DNA of 34,397 bases from an uncultured Bacteroides sp. (lineage in GTDB: Bacteria; Bacteroidota; Bacteroidia; Bacteroidales; Bacteroidaceae). A model generated the notes under the pieces. It saw nothing but the letters and a program-made list of their open reading frames with translations. It made no database searches and was not told the origin of the DNA. The stretch covers positions 1 to 34,397 of the forward strand of contig CALYZE010000026.1 of the NCBI GenBank assembly GCA_945607605.1. The letters are read 5' to 3'. A program made the translations under genes and the position numbers. This document shows positions 24,142 through 31,577 of the stretch, piece after piece (positions within the stretch are counted from its first letter, which is position 1; every line of letters begins with the position of its first letter).

Positions 24142-24152
24142 CAGCCGCAAAC

Positions 24153-24225
24153 ACGGGAGTAGCTCAGTTGGTAGAGCACCGGTCTCCAAAACCGGGTGTC
24201 GGGAGTTCGAGCCTCTCCTCCCGTG
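24153..24225 (+). tRNA. tRNA-Trp (CCA anticodon)
   Basis: Complete cloverleaf of 73 nt. Acceptor stem ACGGGAG / CTCCCGT with G discriminator; D stem GCTC/GAGC; anticodon stem CCGGT/ACCGG with loop CTCCAAA, anticodon CCA at 24186-24188; T stem GGGAG/CTCTC with TTCGAGC loop. The terminal CCA is not encoded and must be added by tRNA nucleotidyltransferase. Confidence 0.97.
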
Positions 24226-24226
24226 C

Positions 24227-24280
24227 AAAAAGAATCAAAACAGTTAAGCATTTTCTTACCGTTTTGATTCTTTTTCTTTT
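24227..24280 (+). terminator. Terminator of tRNA-Trp
   Basis: 15-bp perfect stem (24227-24241 with 24261-24275) of an A-rich then T-rich arm, 19-nt loop, continuing into Ts. Starts 2 nt after the tRNA. Confidence 0.9.
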
Positions 24281-24366
24281 CAATCAGCTTATACCCTGTA
24301 GCCTCAGCTCAATCTTAAAAGCTTTAATCTTGGCATTGATAGACTCGTTTACCGCATTTGTAGCTT

Positions 24367-24912
24367 TTATTGGATGTCTATCAGCTTATGAGTTTGCAAA
24401 CTGAGCCTCCATTTGGGATGACGCATCACGCAATCTACCGTTTTTTCAACATTAGTACAGGAGCAAGGCTGCAGAAAAAAACATTTGGCGGGAAGCGATT
24501 CATAGACAGCAAGCTCCTGCTCTTCATACACCACTTTCACTTCATCCATACGGGTAATTTTCAGCTTTGTCCCTTGCTTGGGTGAACAAGTCACCCAGTC
24601 TATATTGTCGGGTAACGGGCGTGTGCCATTGGTTTCAATACAAACATACTTGCCTGCCTGGTGCAGAAGGTCCACAAATGCACGATCTATCCAGAGCGAA
24701 GGCTCTCCACCGGTCAGAATCACTGTTGCGGCAAGATATTTTTTCACTTCCTCTATAATCTCGTCATCAGACATCCAATGCCCCTCTTCATGTTGTGTAT
24801 CACAAAAAGAACACTTCAAGTTACAACCGGAAAAGCGAACGAAGACAGCCGGAGTGCCTGTATGATATCCTTCTCCCTGCAAACTGTAAAATATTTCGTT
24901 AATCTTTCTCAT
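24367..24912 (-). CDS. queE: 7-carboxy-7-deazaguanine synthase
   Basis: Radical SAM enzyme converting 6-carboxy-tetrahydropterin to 7-carboxy-7-deazaguanine, the ring-contraction step in queuosine precursor synthesis. Seen: 'NEIFYSLQGEGYHTGTPAVFVRF' (5-27, family signature), C30-x3-C34-x2-C37 (CNLKCSFC) and 'VILTGGEPSLW' (64-74). 181 aa, at the short end of the family. Its start overlaps the 3' end of queD by 14 bp, so the two are co-translated. Other genes of the pathway (queC, queF, tgt) are not in this window. Confidence 0.95.
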   Translation of the reverse strand: MRKINEIFYSLQGEGYHTGTPAVFVRFSGCNLKCSFCDTQHEEGHWMSDDEIIEEVKKYLAATVILTGGEPSLWIDRAFVDLLHQAGKYVCIETNGTRPLPDNIDWVTCSPKQGTKLKITRMDEVKVVYEEQELAVYESLPAKCFFLQPCSCTNVEKTVDCVMRHPKWRLSLQTHKLIDIQ

Positions 24913-25231
24913 AAACAGCTACGTTTGACTCAGACTCTTGTACCTCTACTTTGAAGCAGGTAGGTATCTGGTCGCATATCCAGCGGGCAATGTTTTCAGC
25001 TGTAGGATTGAAAGAAAGGATCTCGTTCAGGTTACGGTGGTCCAACTGTTCTTTTACCACCTGTTTGATATGACTAAAGTCGACGACCATTCCATCGGCA
25101 TTCAGCTCTTTGGAACGGCAATGAACAGTGATAATCCAGTTGTGACCATGCAGGTTCTCACATTTGCTGCGATAGGACAGTTGTAGGCTATGGGATGCCG
25201 ACACTTCCATGCGTTTAATGACTGTGTACAT
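24899..25231 (-). CDS. queD: 6-carboxy-tetrahydropterin synthase
   Basis: Zinc enzyme acting on dihydroneopterin triphosphate, supplying the QueE substrate. Seen: zinc ligands His14 (SASHSL) and His28/His30 (LHGHNW), catalytic Cys24 (CENLHGH), and 'GMVVDFSHIKQVVKEQLDHRNLNE' with the second catalytic Asp-His. 110 aa, typical. First gene of the queDE operon; a -7 box TATTTTTG on the minus strand (25307-25300) gives a leader of about 65 nt. Confidence 0.95.
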   Translation of the reverse strand: MYTVIKRMEVSASHSLQLSYRSKCENLHGHNWIITVHCRSKELNADGMVVDFSHIKQVVKEQLDHRNLNEILSFNPTAENIARWICDQIPTCFKVEVQESESNVAVYEKD

Positions 25232-25299
25232 CTTGTTAATACGCTAATTAATAAATTGTTATATGAGCTATTACACCTAATGTCACCTCGATGCGACTG

Positions 25300-25307
25300 C
25301 AAAAATA
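25300..25307 (-). promoter_or_regulatory. -7 box (TATTTTTG) for queDE
   Basis: Exact TAnnTTTG on the minus strand 68 nt upstream of queD. I could not identify a preQ1-type riboswitch in the leader of about 65 nt. Confidence 0.55.
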
Positions 25308-25344
25308 CAAAAAACTTAGGATTTATCCCTTCACTTCTCCCCAC

Positions 25345-26178
25345 TTATTTATAGACACAAAGCGAATTTGCAACTTTACGTTCGGCACTCCCGCTCGGAG
25401 TATTGGCAATTCCATTAGCTGGCAATGCGGCACTCCATAACGTAGAAGAACCTCCTCCATCCAGATTGAGCGCATCTCTACCTCCCAAGATTCGAATCAA
25501 ATGCGTAAGTTCAGGAATATTAATGCCTTCTGCTTTTCCTTTCAGACGCCCGTCAACGACAATAAGCAGTATTTTCCCTTCTTTAGTCAGCGCCACGGCA
25601 CTACGCGGATGCTTGGTATTTACGAAATTCTGATTTGTTGCAGACAAATCGCACACACGTCCATCTTTTAGCATGAGAGGACCCGAAGAAAGGATAGTAC
25701 CCTTTTTCAGTTTACACGTCTTTTCATCCTCTTTGCTCCAGGGAATTAACTTCAGCTTTCCTTTCTGAATCAGCAAGGCACCATTCGATACCGTCGCCAA
25801 AACACCTGTAGAGGTAGTATCTACCACTACTCCATTCTTGCGCAGATAACAGACAGAGTTGCCCACTGTCATATTAAAATAAGAACCGTTGATGGCAGCC
25901 ACTGCACCTGCATCACGAGCAGCCACACTTGTTTCTGTTTTAGGATCATGGATAAGCACATCCAAGCGGTGACGTTTCGGAGATAGTTCAAAGATAGACA
26001 CTTCTTGAGGCACACCGTATAGCGAAGAAAACACCGCCTTTCGATAAAGAATACCTTTCTGCAAGGTTTTTAACTGCCAATCGGCAGAAACAAGAGTAAG
26101 AGAGTCTGCAACAGTCTGCGCCATTACTGGCCCTATGCCACAGCAAAGAAAGAATAAAAATAGAATTTTCGTTTTCAT
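25345..26178 (-). CDS. Phosphodiester glycosidase family protein (NAGPA-like), exported
   Basis: 277-aa exported protein with the domain of N-acetylglucosamine-1-phosphodiester alpha-N-acetylglucosaminidase. Seen: cleavable signal peptide (1-20, ...GPVMAQ); 'AVAAINGSYFNM' and 'ALNLDGGGSSTLW', the two hallmark motifs of the NAGPA/DUF2233 fold; and 'HPRSAVALTKEGKILLIVVDGR'. The natural substrate in bacteria is usually a sugar-phosphodiester on cell-surface polymers, but none is indicated here. It follows the pyridoxamine kinase gene by 33 nt and may be cotranscribed. Confidence 0.87.
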   Translation of the reverse strand: MKTKILFLFFLCCGIGPVMAQTVADSLTLVSADWQLKTLQKGILYRKAVFSSLYGVPQEVSIFELSPKRHRLDVLIHDPKTETSVAARDAGAVAAINGSYFNMTVGNSVCYLRKNGVVVDTTSTGVLATVSNGALLIQKGKLKLIPWSKEDEKTCKLKKGTILSSGPLMLKDGRVCDLSATNQNFVNTKHPRSAVALTKEGKILLIVVDGRLKGKAEGINIPELTHLIRILGGRDALNLDGGGSSTLWSAALPANGIANTPSGSAERKVANSLCVYK

Positions 26179-26211
26179 AAATGATGTTGGATGAGGGGGT
26201 GATATAAGCTT

Positions 26212-27087
26212 TTAATCAATCAATTCATAACTGCATACCTGAATAGGCATATCGAGATTATGCAAAACTTTTTCAAGTTGAATGCCTTCTCGGTTGTCAT
26301 ACTCGTACCCGAAAGTCGCACGAATGCCTTGCAAGATAAACTGTGTAGCACGGTCTAATGCAATGGGCAGACTGTCGCCTTGCAGCAAAGCACCGGTTAT
26401 GACACTGGTAAAGGTATCTCCTGTGCCGGGATAATGAGCAGGCAGGTAAGGACAAGTTACTTTCCAATAACGGTTACCATTCCGATTATAAGCGTACACA
26501 GAGGTCTTATGTTTTTCTCCCAATACCGGAACGCTGGTAATAATCACCATCTCGGGCCCAAAATCAGATAGCTTGCGAAGATACGATTTCAGTTCCTCAT
26601 CTGTATTCTGTTCTTTATAAGGAAGATCCAGCAGGTAGAAAAGTTCTGTCAGATTAGGAGTAATGACATCTGCCTTCGTAATCAGATGCTTCATCTCATC
26701 AATCATGGAGGAATCAAAATTGGTATACAACCGCCCGTTGTCCCCCAACACAGGATCTACCACCACCAAACCATCCGGTTGACGAAAATCATCAATGAGT
26801 CCCGAAACGATATGTATCTGTCGAGGAGAGCCCAGATAGCCGGTATAAAAAGCATCAAACTGCATCTCCAGCTTTTTCCATTCGGAAATAATCTTAGGCA
26901 TTTCATCCGTCAGATCCAGAAAAGAAAACACCGGATATTGGGTGTGATTAGATAATACCGCTGTAGGTAACGGACACACTTGAAATCCCATAGATGAAAG
27001 TATGGGAATGACCACCGTCAATGAAACCCGCCCTACACCCGAAAGATCATGAACGGCAACAACCTTCTTTACTTTATTTGCATACAT
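26212..27087 (-). CDS. Pyridoxamine/pyridoxal kinase
   Basis: Ribokinase-family kinase that phosphorylates vitamin B6 vitamers in PLP salvage. Seen: 'VAVHDLSGVGRVSLTVVIPILSSMG' (10-34), 'TAVLSNHTQYP' (42-52), 'GYLGS', 'VVDPVLGDNG' (109-118), 'TPNLTE' and the anion-hole motif GTGDTF (221-226, catalytic Asp224). This matches PdxY-like pyridoxamine kinases. 291 aa, full length. Only 35 nt separate its start from the divergent YbaN-like gene, so the two promoters must overlap; no -7 box for this gene was recognised. Confidence 0.92.
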   Translation of the reverse strand: MYANKVKKVVAVHDLSGVGRVSLTVVIPILSSMGFQVCPLPTAVLSNHTQYPVFSFLDLTDEMPKIISEWKKLEMQFDAFYTGYLGSPRQIHIVSGLIDDFRQPDGLVVVDPVLGDNGRLYTNFDSSMIDEMKHLITKADVITPNLTELFYLLDLPYKEQNTDEELKSYLRKLSDFGPEMVIITSVPVLGEKHKTSVYAYNRNGNRYWKVTCPYLPAHYPGTGDTFTSVITGALLQGDSLPIALDRATQFILQGIRATFGYEYDNREGIQLEKVLHNLDMPIQVCSYELID

Positions 27088-27110
27088 ACTATCTATATTA
27101 TTATTTTTCC

Positions 27111-27118
27111 TACATTTG
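27111..27118 (+). promoter_or_regulatory. -7 box (TACATTTG) abutting the YbaN-like gene
   Basis: Exact TAnnTTTG whose last base is 4 nt before the ATG at 27123, implying a leaderless mRNA. The nearest TTTG upstream (27077-27080) is 30 nt away, longer than standard. Confidence 0.55.
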
Positions 27119-27122
27119 TCGC

Positions 27123-27482
27123 ATGAAAACCATTTGTATCATTTTTGGGACTCTTTCTTTAACGCTCGGTATCATCGGAATATTTTTACCTCTGCTACCT
27201 ACCACACCCTTTTTGCTACTTACAGCCGCGCTTTACTTCAAAGGTTCGCCTCGTCTCTATCAATGGTTACTGAATCACAAACACTTCAGCATTTACATCC
27301 GCAATTACCGTGAAAACAAAGCCCTTCCCCTACGAGCCAAGATAGTTTCTATATCGTTGATGTGGGGAACTATGATTTATTGCATCTTCTTCCTCATTCC
27401 ATGGATCGGAGTGAAAATTGCAATGTTTCTCATAGCTGCGGGAGTCACTTACCATATTCTCTCATTCAAGACGTTGAAATAA
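27123..27482 (+). CDS. YbaN/DUF454-family inner-membrane protein
   Basis: 119-aa integral membrane protein of unknown function. Seen: family signature 'GTLSLTLGIIGIFLPLLPTTPFLLLTAALYFKGSPR' (about 9-44) and C-terminal hydrophobic segments (about 75-95 and 98-112), giving probably three or four membrane helices. The ATG at 27123 corresponds to the start of E. coli YbaN; the open frame upstream (to 27021) runs antisense to the pyridoxamine kinase gene and would add a non-family N-terminus, so it was rejected. Confidence 0.87.
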   Translation: MKTICIIFGTLSLTLGIIGIFLPLLPTTPFLLLTAALYFKGSPRLYQWLLNHKHFSIYIRNYRENKALPLRAKIVSISLMWGTMIYCIFFLIPWIGVKIAMFLIAAGVTYHILSFKTLK

Positions 27483-27491
27483 TTTAGTAGA

Positions 27492-28079
27492 TCATGATTT
27501 AACCACTCCTCCCAACGTTTCAAAAAACTCTCCCAGCTCCTTTCGTGCATCAGCCAACTTGTCTTCCCAATGCTTCACGGAGTTCTGTCCGATGATATCC
27601 GTTACGTATTTCACTGATATGAACGGTACATTTTTAGCACGGCACACCAAGGCCTGCGCATAAGCTTCCATATCCACTACATCTCCTTGCACCTCCGAAA
27701 GTTCCGTCAAAAAAGTATCTCCCGTATTGCATACGCCCTCACCTTCCCAATGCAGACAATAGCCTCGCTTTGCCAACAACTCGGTGGAATCAATTTCATA
27801 ATCCACTCCCAAGTCGGTCAGTTTCTGCATATCGCGGTCTACAAAATGACGACATACCAAAACAGTACCCACCTGATGATGAATTGCTCCTGCCGTGCCT
27901 ACATTGACTACCAAATCCGGTTGTCCTTGATGGATTACTTCTGAAAGGTAAAAGGCCGATTTCACTTTTCCTACTCCGGTACGGAGATAGCCCACCTGCA
28001 CTTCATCTTCCCCTATCAAACCGGGAAACTTCAATTCCGTAAATTCGCCTTGTACGGCGTAAGTGACCAAAATTCTCAT
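27492..28079 (-). CDS. MTA/SAH nucleosidase-like protein, short form
   Basis: Purine/uridine phosphorylase superfamily protein; closest role would be hydrolysis of S-adenosylhomocysteine or methylthioadenosine. Seen: 'VNVGTAGA' (58-65), 'VVDMEAYAQALVC' (134-146, with the ribose-binding Met-Glu137-138) and 'SVKYVTDIIG' (155-164), where the catalytic Asp161 is preceded by Thr instead of Ser. 195 aa against about 230 for MtnN: the N-terminal substrate-flap part is shortened. A -7 box (TACCTTTG, 28144-28137, minus strand) lies 57 nt upstream. Convergent with the YbaN-like gene, 9 nt apart. Confidence 0.8.
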   Translation of the reverse strand: MRILVTYAVQGEFTELKFPGLIGEDEVQVGYLRTGVGKVKSAFYLSEVIHQGQPDLVVNVGTAGAIHHQVGTVLVCRHFVDRDMQKLTDLGVDYEIDSTELLAKRGYCLHWEGEGVCNTGDTFLTELSEVQGDVVDMEAYAQALVCRAKNVPFISVKYVTDIIGQNSVKHWEDKLADARKELGEFFETLGGVVKS

Positions 28080-28136
28080 TCTATATTTATTTTTTTATTG
28101 TTCTTAGCATTCGCACAAACTCTTTTTCTAAAAAAG

Positions 28137-28144
28137 CAAAGGTA
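28137..28144 (-). promoter_or_regulatory. -7 box (TACCTTTG) for the nucleosidase-like gene
   Basis: Exact TAnnTTTG on the minus strand. It forms a perfect 9-bp inverted repeat (GCAAAGGTA / TACCTTTGC) with the plus-strand box at 28167-28174. Confidence 0.55.
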
Positions 28145-28166
28145 AAAACCTTTTTCTGAAGTTTTC

Positions 28167-28174
28167 TACCTTTG
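28167..28174 (+). promoter_or_regulatory. -7 box (TACCTTTG) of a possible small RNA
   Basis: Exact TAnnTTTG pointing into a 300-nt region that has no gene but can fold into a rod starting at 28183. Transcription would begin near 28180. No -33 TTG at the usual distance. Confidence 0.5.
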
Positions 28175-28179
28175 CCCTA

Positions 28180-28357
28180 TAAATGTAAAGTATGGCTTAA
28201 GTTAATCCTCATTTTACTAAGAATTAATTGTCCGACATTCGTGTTAGTAACAGCCACCCTACTTACTCGAAGACAAAGAAAGAAAGCTCTGCAAGGAGAT
28301 ACGTAGGCTAAATCTATACTGTATGTAGTGAAAAGTCCCTCTTTTTCAGCTCTTTTT
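28180..28357 (+). ncRNA. Candidate structured small RNA
   Basis: Positions 28183-28206 can pair with 28303-28326 in one ungapped imperfect duplex: 20 of 24 positions pair, counting G-U. Inside is a perfect 7-bp stem TTACTAA (28214-28220) / TTAGTAA (28244-28250). A -7 box precedes the region, and a weak hairpin (28330-28347) with T6 (28352-28357) follows. Size (about 180 nt), rod shape and location next to the zapA cluster recall 6S RNA, but I cannot show that it is one. Ends are estimates. Could also be a leader structure for the downstream coiled-coil gene. Confidence 0.4.
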
Positions 28358-28434
28358 TAGATTTTCTTAGAGCAATCTTTCAACCGTCTTCCTATTTATT
28401 TCCATACATCTGCAATATTTTTCTTTGAAAAGCT
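28358..28434. other. AT-rich remainder of the 405-nt gap
   Basis: Sequence between the putative small RNA and the promoter of the coiled-coil gene. No reading frame, repeat or further hairpin noticed. Confidence 0.5.
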
Positions 28435-28464
28435 TTTGTAATCTCCAAGTTAATCGTATTTTTG
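28435..28464 (+). promoter_or_regulatory. Promoter of the ZapB-like/zapA genes
   Basis: -33 TTTG (28435-28438), 18-nt spacer, -7 TATTTTTG (28457-28464). Leader of about 15 nt to the ATG at 28485. Confidence 0.65.
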
Positions 28465-28484
28465 TGTACAATTTTGGTGTAGTA

Positions 28485-28778
28485 ATGACAGACGAAGAAA
28501 AGAAGCTATTAAGTACCTTTGAAGCCAGACTGCGGCATTTAATCTATCTGCAAGATGAATTAAAACGTGAAAATGCCGAATTAAAGCAACTTCTCGAAGC
28601 AAAAGAAGAAGAATGCGAAAAGATACAAGCTAAATGCAACCAACTGAACCTTAACTACATGAACCTAAAGACAGCTACGGCAATTAGCCTTAACGGCAGT
28701 GACGTAAAAGAGACGAAACTGCGATTGTCAAAATTAGTGCGTGAAGTCGATAAATGCATCGCTTTATTAAATGAATAA
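28485..28778 (+). CDS. Small coiled-coil protein, ZapB-like
   Basis: 97-aa protein, nearly all heptad-repeat helix (LRHLIYLQDELKRENAELKQLLEAKEEECEKIQ...), with a second helix at the C-terminus. No enzymatic motif. The ATG at 28485 (MTDEEKK) is used; an upstream in-frame start at 28425 lies before the promoter box. It is followed after 14 nt by zapA, which suggests a role in cell division as a partner of ZapA/FtsZ; the position and coiled coil are what suggest ZapB, not sequence identity. Confidence 0.75.
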   Translation: MTDEEKKLLSTFEARLRHLIYLQDELKRENAELKQLLEAKEEECEKIQAKCNQLNLNYMNLKTATAISLNGSDVKETKLRLSKLVREVDKCIALLNE

Positions 28779-28792
28779 GGGGAAAAAGATGT

Positions 28793-29080
28793 ATGAACGA
28801 TAAGATAAAGATAAACCTGCAAATGGCAGGAGCCTCCTACCCTCTCACGATTAGCCGTGAGGACGAGGAAATGGTAAGAGAAGCAGCCAAACAGGTAGAT
28901 ATCCGGCTCAATGCGTATAGGGAGCATTATCAAAATATAGCTCCGGAGAGAATTATAGCCATGGTGGCTTATCAGTTTTCTTTGGAAAATCTACAGTTGA
29001 AAGACCGTAATGATACTGAACCTTATACGACTAAGATAAAGGAACTGACAGAAGTATTGGAAGCTCATTTCAAAGAATAA
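28793..29080 (+). CDS. zapA: Cell division protein ZapA
   Basis: FtsZ-ring-associated protein that bundles FtsZ filaments. Seen: 'KIKINLQMAGASYPLTISREDEEMVREAAKQVDIRLNAYRE', matching the ZapA N-terminal sheet and helix (IxG..Y.l..........A...v...), then a short helix. 95 aa, typical of the family in this phylum. Lies between the ZapB-like gene (14-nt gap) and the structured gap preceding rny. Confidence 0.87.
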   Translation: MNDKIKINLQMAGASYPLTISREDEEMVREAAKQVDIRLNAYREHYQNIAPERIIAMVAYQFSLENLQLKDRNDTEPYTTKIKELTEVLEAHFKE

Positions 29081-29206
29081 TAAGCGACCATTCTTCCATT
29101 CAACCGGGAAAGAGAATATTCACGCACTGTACGAAAGCCCAGTCCTTGATATGGACAGGCTTTTATACGGTGCTTTTTATTTATATACTAAAAACAAATC
29201 AATAAA
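29081..29206 (+). promoter_or_regulatory. Structured zapA-rny gap (terminator/attenuator or RNA)
   Basis: A hairpin at 29124-29173 has nested stems GCAC/GTGC, GTA/TAC, AAAGCC/GGCTTT and GTCC/GGAC, followed by five Ts (29174-29178), like a rho-independent terminator. Yet rny starts 28 nt after the T tract and no TAnnTTTG lies between, so rny may depend on read-through. Alternatively AAGC (29082-29085) can pair with GCTT (29172-29175), and CC (29088-29089) with GG (29169-29170), giving a closing stem around the whole region, as in a small structured RNA. Confidence 0.6.
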
Positions 29207-30745
29207 ATGACAGTAGTTACAATAGTAGTATCCATTGCCTGCTTCATTGTCGGAGGATTTGCCTCGTATATGTTTTTCAAATATGGATTGAAAAATAAAT
29301 ACGACAACATTCTGAAAGAAGCTGAAACTGAGGCAGAAGTGATTAAGAAGAATAAGTTGCTGGAAGTAAAGGAGAAGTTCCTGAACAAAAAAGCAGACCT
29401 GGAAAAGGAAGTTGCCGTTCGCAACCAGAAGATTCAGCAAGCCGAAAACAAGCTGAAGCAACGTGAGTTGGTGCTGAACCAACGCCAAGACGAAATCCAA
29501 CGCAAAAAAGTAGAAACCGATGCGGTGAAAGAAAATCTGGAATCTCAATTGGTGATTGTTGAGAAGAAGAAAGAAGAATTAGATCATATGCAACGCCAAA
29601 AAATCGAAAGATTGGAAGCTATTTCCGGCCTTTCTGCCGAAGAAGCGAAAGAACGTATGATTGAATCTTTGAAAGAAGAAGCTAAAACAGAAGCTCAGTC
29701 TTTTATCAACGATATTATGGATGATGCCAAGCTGACTGCCAGTAAGGAAGCCAAGCGCATCGTTATACAATCTATCCAACGTGTAGCTACCGAAACAGCT
29801 ATCGAAAACTCTGTTACTGTATTCCATATCGAATCAGACGAAATCAAAGGACGCATCATCGGTCGCGAAGGCCGTAACATTCGTGCTTTGGAAGCTGCTA
29901 CCGGCGTGGAAATTGTAGTAGATGATACTCCGGAAGCGATCGTATTGTCAGCTTTCGACCCTGTGCGTCGTGAAGTGGCTCGCTTGGCATTACACCAACT
30001 GGTAACGGATGGTCGTATTCACCCGGCACGCATTGAAGAGGTAGTTGCCAAAGTTCGCAAACAAGTGGAAGAGGAAATTATCGAAACCGGTAAACGTACG
30101 ACGATTGACTTGGGTATTCATGGTCTGCACCCTGAACTGATTCGTATTATCGGTAAGATGAAATACCGTTCATCCTACGGACAGAATCTATTGCAGCATG
30201 CCCGTGAAACAGCCAATCTTTGTGCAGTGATGGCCTCAGAATTGGGACTCAATCCGAAGAAAGCAAAACGTGCCGGATTACTGCACGATATCGGTAAGGT
30301 GCCTGATGAAGAACCAGAATTGCCGCACGCACTCTATGGTATGAAGTTAGCCGAGAAATTCAAGGAAAAACCAGACATCTGCAACGCCATTGGTTCACAC
30401 CACGACGAAGTAGAGATGACCAGTTTGCTGGCTCCTATCGTACAAGTATGTGATGCCATATCCGGTGCACGCCCCGGAGCCCGTCGCGAAATAGTGGAAG
30501 CATATATCAAACGTCTGAATGACCTCGAGCAATTGGCTATGGCCTATCCGGGTGTTACGAAGACTTATGCTATCCAGGCAGGACGTGAATTGCGTGTCAT
30601 TGTCGGTGCAGACAAGATTGATGACAAAGCAACCGAAAACCTTTCCGGTGAAATAGCCAAGAAGATACAGGATGAGATGACGTATCCGGGACAGGTTAAG
30701 ATTACCGTAATCCGTGAAACACGTGCGGTAAGCTATGCTAAATAA
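29207..30745 (+). CDS. rny: Ribonuclease Y
   Basis: Membrane-anchored endoribonuclease that starts decay of many mRNAs. Seen: N-terminal transmembrane helix (about 3-25); long Glu/Lys/Gln-rich coiled coil (30-165); KH domain with '[31 protein letters not shown]' (215-245); HD domain with His331 in '[11 protein letters not shown]', H360-D361 in 'LLHDIGK' and later 'GSHHDEVE'. 512 aa, full length. A hairpin terminator follows within 50 nt; the gene upstream is zapA. Confidence 0.96.
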   Translation: MTVVTIVVSIACFIVGGFASYMFFKYGLKNKYDNILKEAETEAEVIKKNKLLEVKEKFLNKKADLEKEVAVRNQKIQQAENKLKQRELVLNQRQDEIQRKKVETDAVKENLESQLVIVEKKKEELDHMQRQKIERLEAISGLSAEEAKERMIESLKEEAKTEAQSFINDIMDDAKLTASKEAKRIVIQSIQRVATETAIENSVTVFHIESDEIKGRIIGREGRNIRALEAATGVEIVVDDTPEAIVLSAFDPVRREVARLALHQLVTDGRIHPARIEEVVAKVRKQVEEEIIETGKRTTIDLGIHGLHPELIRIIGKMKYRSSYGQNLLQHARETANLCAVMASELGLNPKKAKRAGLLHDIGKVPDEEPELPHALYGMKLAEKFKEKPDICNAIGSHHDEVEMTSLLAPIVQVCDAISGARPGARREIVEAYIKRLNDLEQLAMAYPGVTKTYAIQAGRELRVIVGADKIDDKATENLSGEIAKKIQDEMTYPGQVKITVIRETRAVSYAK

Positions 30746-30766
30746 AAAAGAAAAAAGAAAATCAAT

Positions 30767-30795
30767 AAAGGGGTGGATGAAAATTCACCCTTTTT
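30767..30795 (+). terminator. Terminator of rny
   Basis: 11-bp imperfect stem (30767-30777 with 30784-30794; core GGGTG/CACCC) with a 6-nt loop and T5 (30791-30795). The hairpin ends 20 nt before the cutC start codon. Confidence 0.8.
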
Positions 30796-30815
30796 CATTC
30801 AAAAACAATCGAAGG

Positions 30816-31562
30816 ATGAAAAAGTATCAGTTTGAAATTTGTGCCAATTCCGTAGAGAGCTGCCTTGCCGCACAGGCCGGAGGTGCTGACCGAGTAGAGT
30901 TATGCGCTGGCATTCCTGAAGGCGGCACAACCCCTTCTCATGGAGATATCATTGTAGCACGCGAAACATTGACCCAAACGAAGCTACACGTCATCATCCG
31001 TCCGCGCGGAAGCGATTTCCTCTATTCACCGCTTGAACAACGCATCATGCTGGAAGATATTGATGAGGCCCGTCGATTGGGAGTAGACGGGGTTGTGTTC
31101 GGATGTCTTACCGCAGAAGGAGAAGTAGATCTTCCTTTGATGAGACAGTTGATGGAAGCAGCACAAGGTTTGTCCGTCACTTTTCACCGAGCTTTTGATG
31201 TCTGTCGCCATCCACAAAAGGCGCTTGAAGAGATTATCAGTCTGGGATGCGACCGCATCCTCACTTCCGGGCAACAACCCACAGCAGAGCAAGGCATACC
31301 CTTACTGAAGGAACTGCAAGAACAGGCAGCCGGACGCATCATCTTATTAGCCGGGTGCGGAGTGAATGAAACAAACATTGCGTGCATTGCCAAAGAAACT
31401 GATATTCACGAATTTCATTTCTCGGCAAGAGAAATCGTGGCTAGCAGTATGACGTATCACAATGAGGCAATCTCTATGGGCGGGACTGTACACATCGATA
31501 AATACTCGCATCCGGTAACTACCATAGAACGTGTCAAGCATACCATAGCCTGCTTGCAATAA
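30816..31562 (+). CDS. cutC: CutC family protein (copper homeostasis protein)
   Basis: TIM-barrel protein historically linked to copper tolerance; the biochemical function is uncertain. Seen: 'FEICANSVESCLAAQAGGADRVELCAGIPEGGTTPSHG' (4-42), 'HVIIRPRGSDFLYS', 'GVVFGCLTAEGEVD', 'SVTFHRAFDVCRHP' and 'RILTSGQQPTAEQGI', all CutC signatures. 248 aa, full length. The ATG at 30816 (MKKYQFEI) follows a GAAGG. The open frame upstream to 30735 would cross the rny terminator, so it was not used. Convergent with the transglutaminase gene, 15 nt apart. Confidence 0.93.
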   Translation: MKKYQFEICANSVESCLAAQAGGADRVELCAGIPEGGTTPSHGDIIVARETLTQTKLHVIIRPRGSDFLYSPLEQRIMLEDIDEARRLGVDGVVFGCLTAEGEVDLPLMRQLMEAAQGLSVTFHRAFDVCRHPQKALEEIISLGCDRILTSGQQPTAEQGIPLLKELQEQAAGRIILLAGCGVNETNIACIAKETDIHEFHFSAREIVASSMTYHNEAISMGGTVHIDKYSHPVTTIERVKHTIACLQ

Positions 31563-31577
31563 AATCTTATTTTATCC

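Noticed and set aside
24120-24404. 94-codon frame running through tRNA-Trp
   Set aside because: It is read across a complete tRNA and its terminator.
24153-25231. Functional link between tRNA-Trp and queD/queE
   Set aside because: Queuosine modifies GUN-anticodon tRNAs, not tRNA-Trp; neighbouring position is probably incidental.
27021-27122. Longer start for the YbaN-like gene
   Set aside because: It lies antisense to the pyridoxamine kinase gene and upstream of the promoter box; the family begins at 27123.
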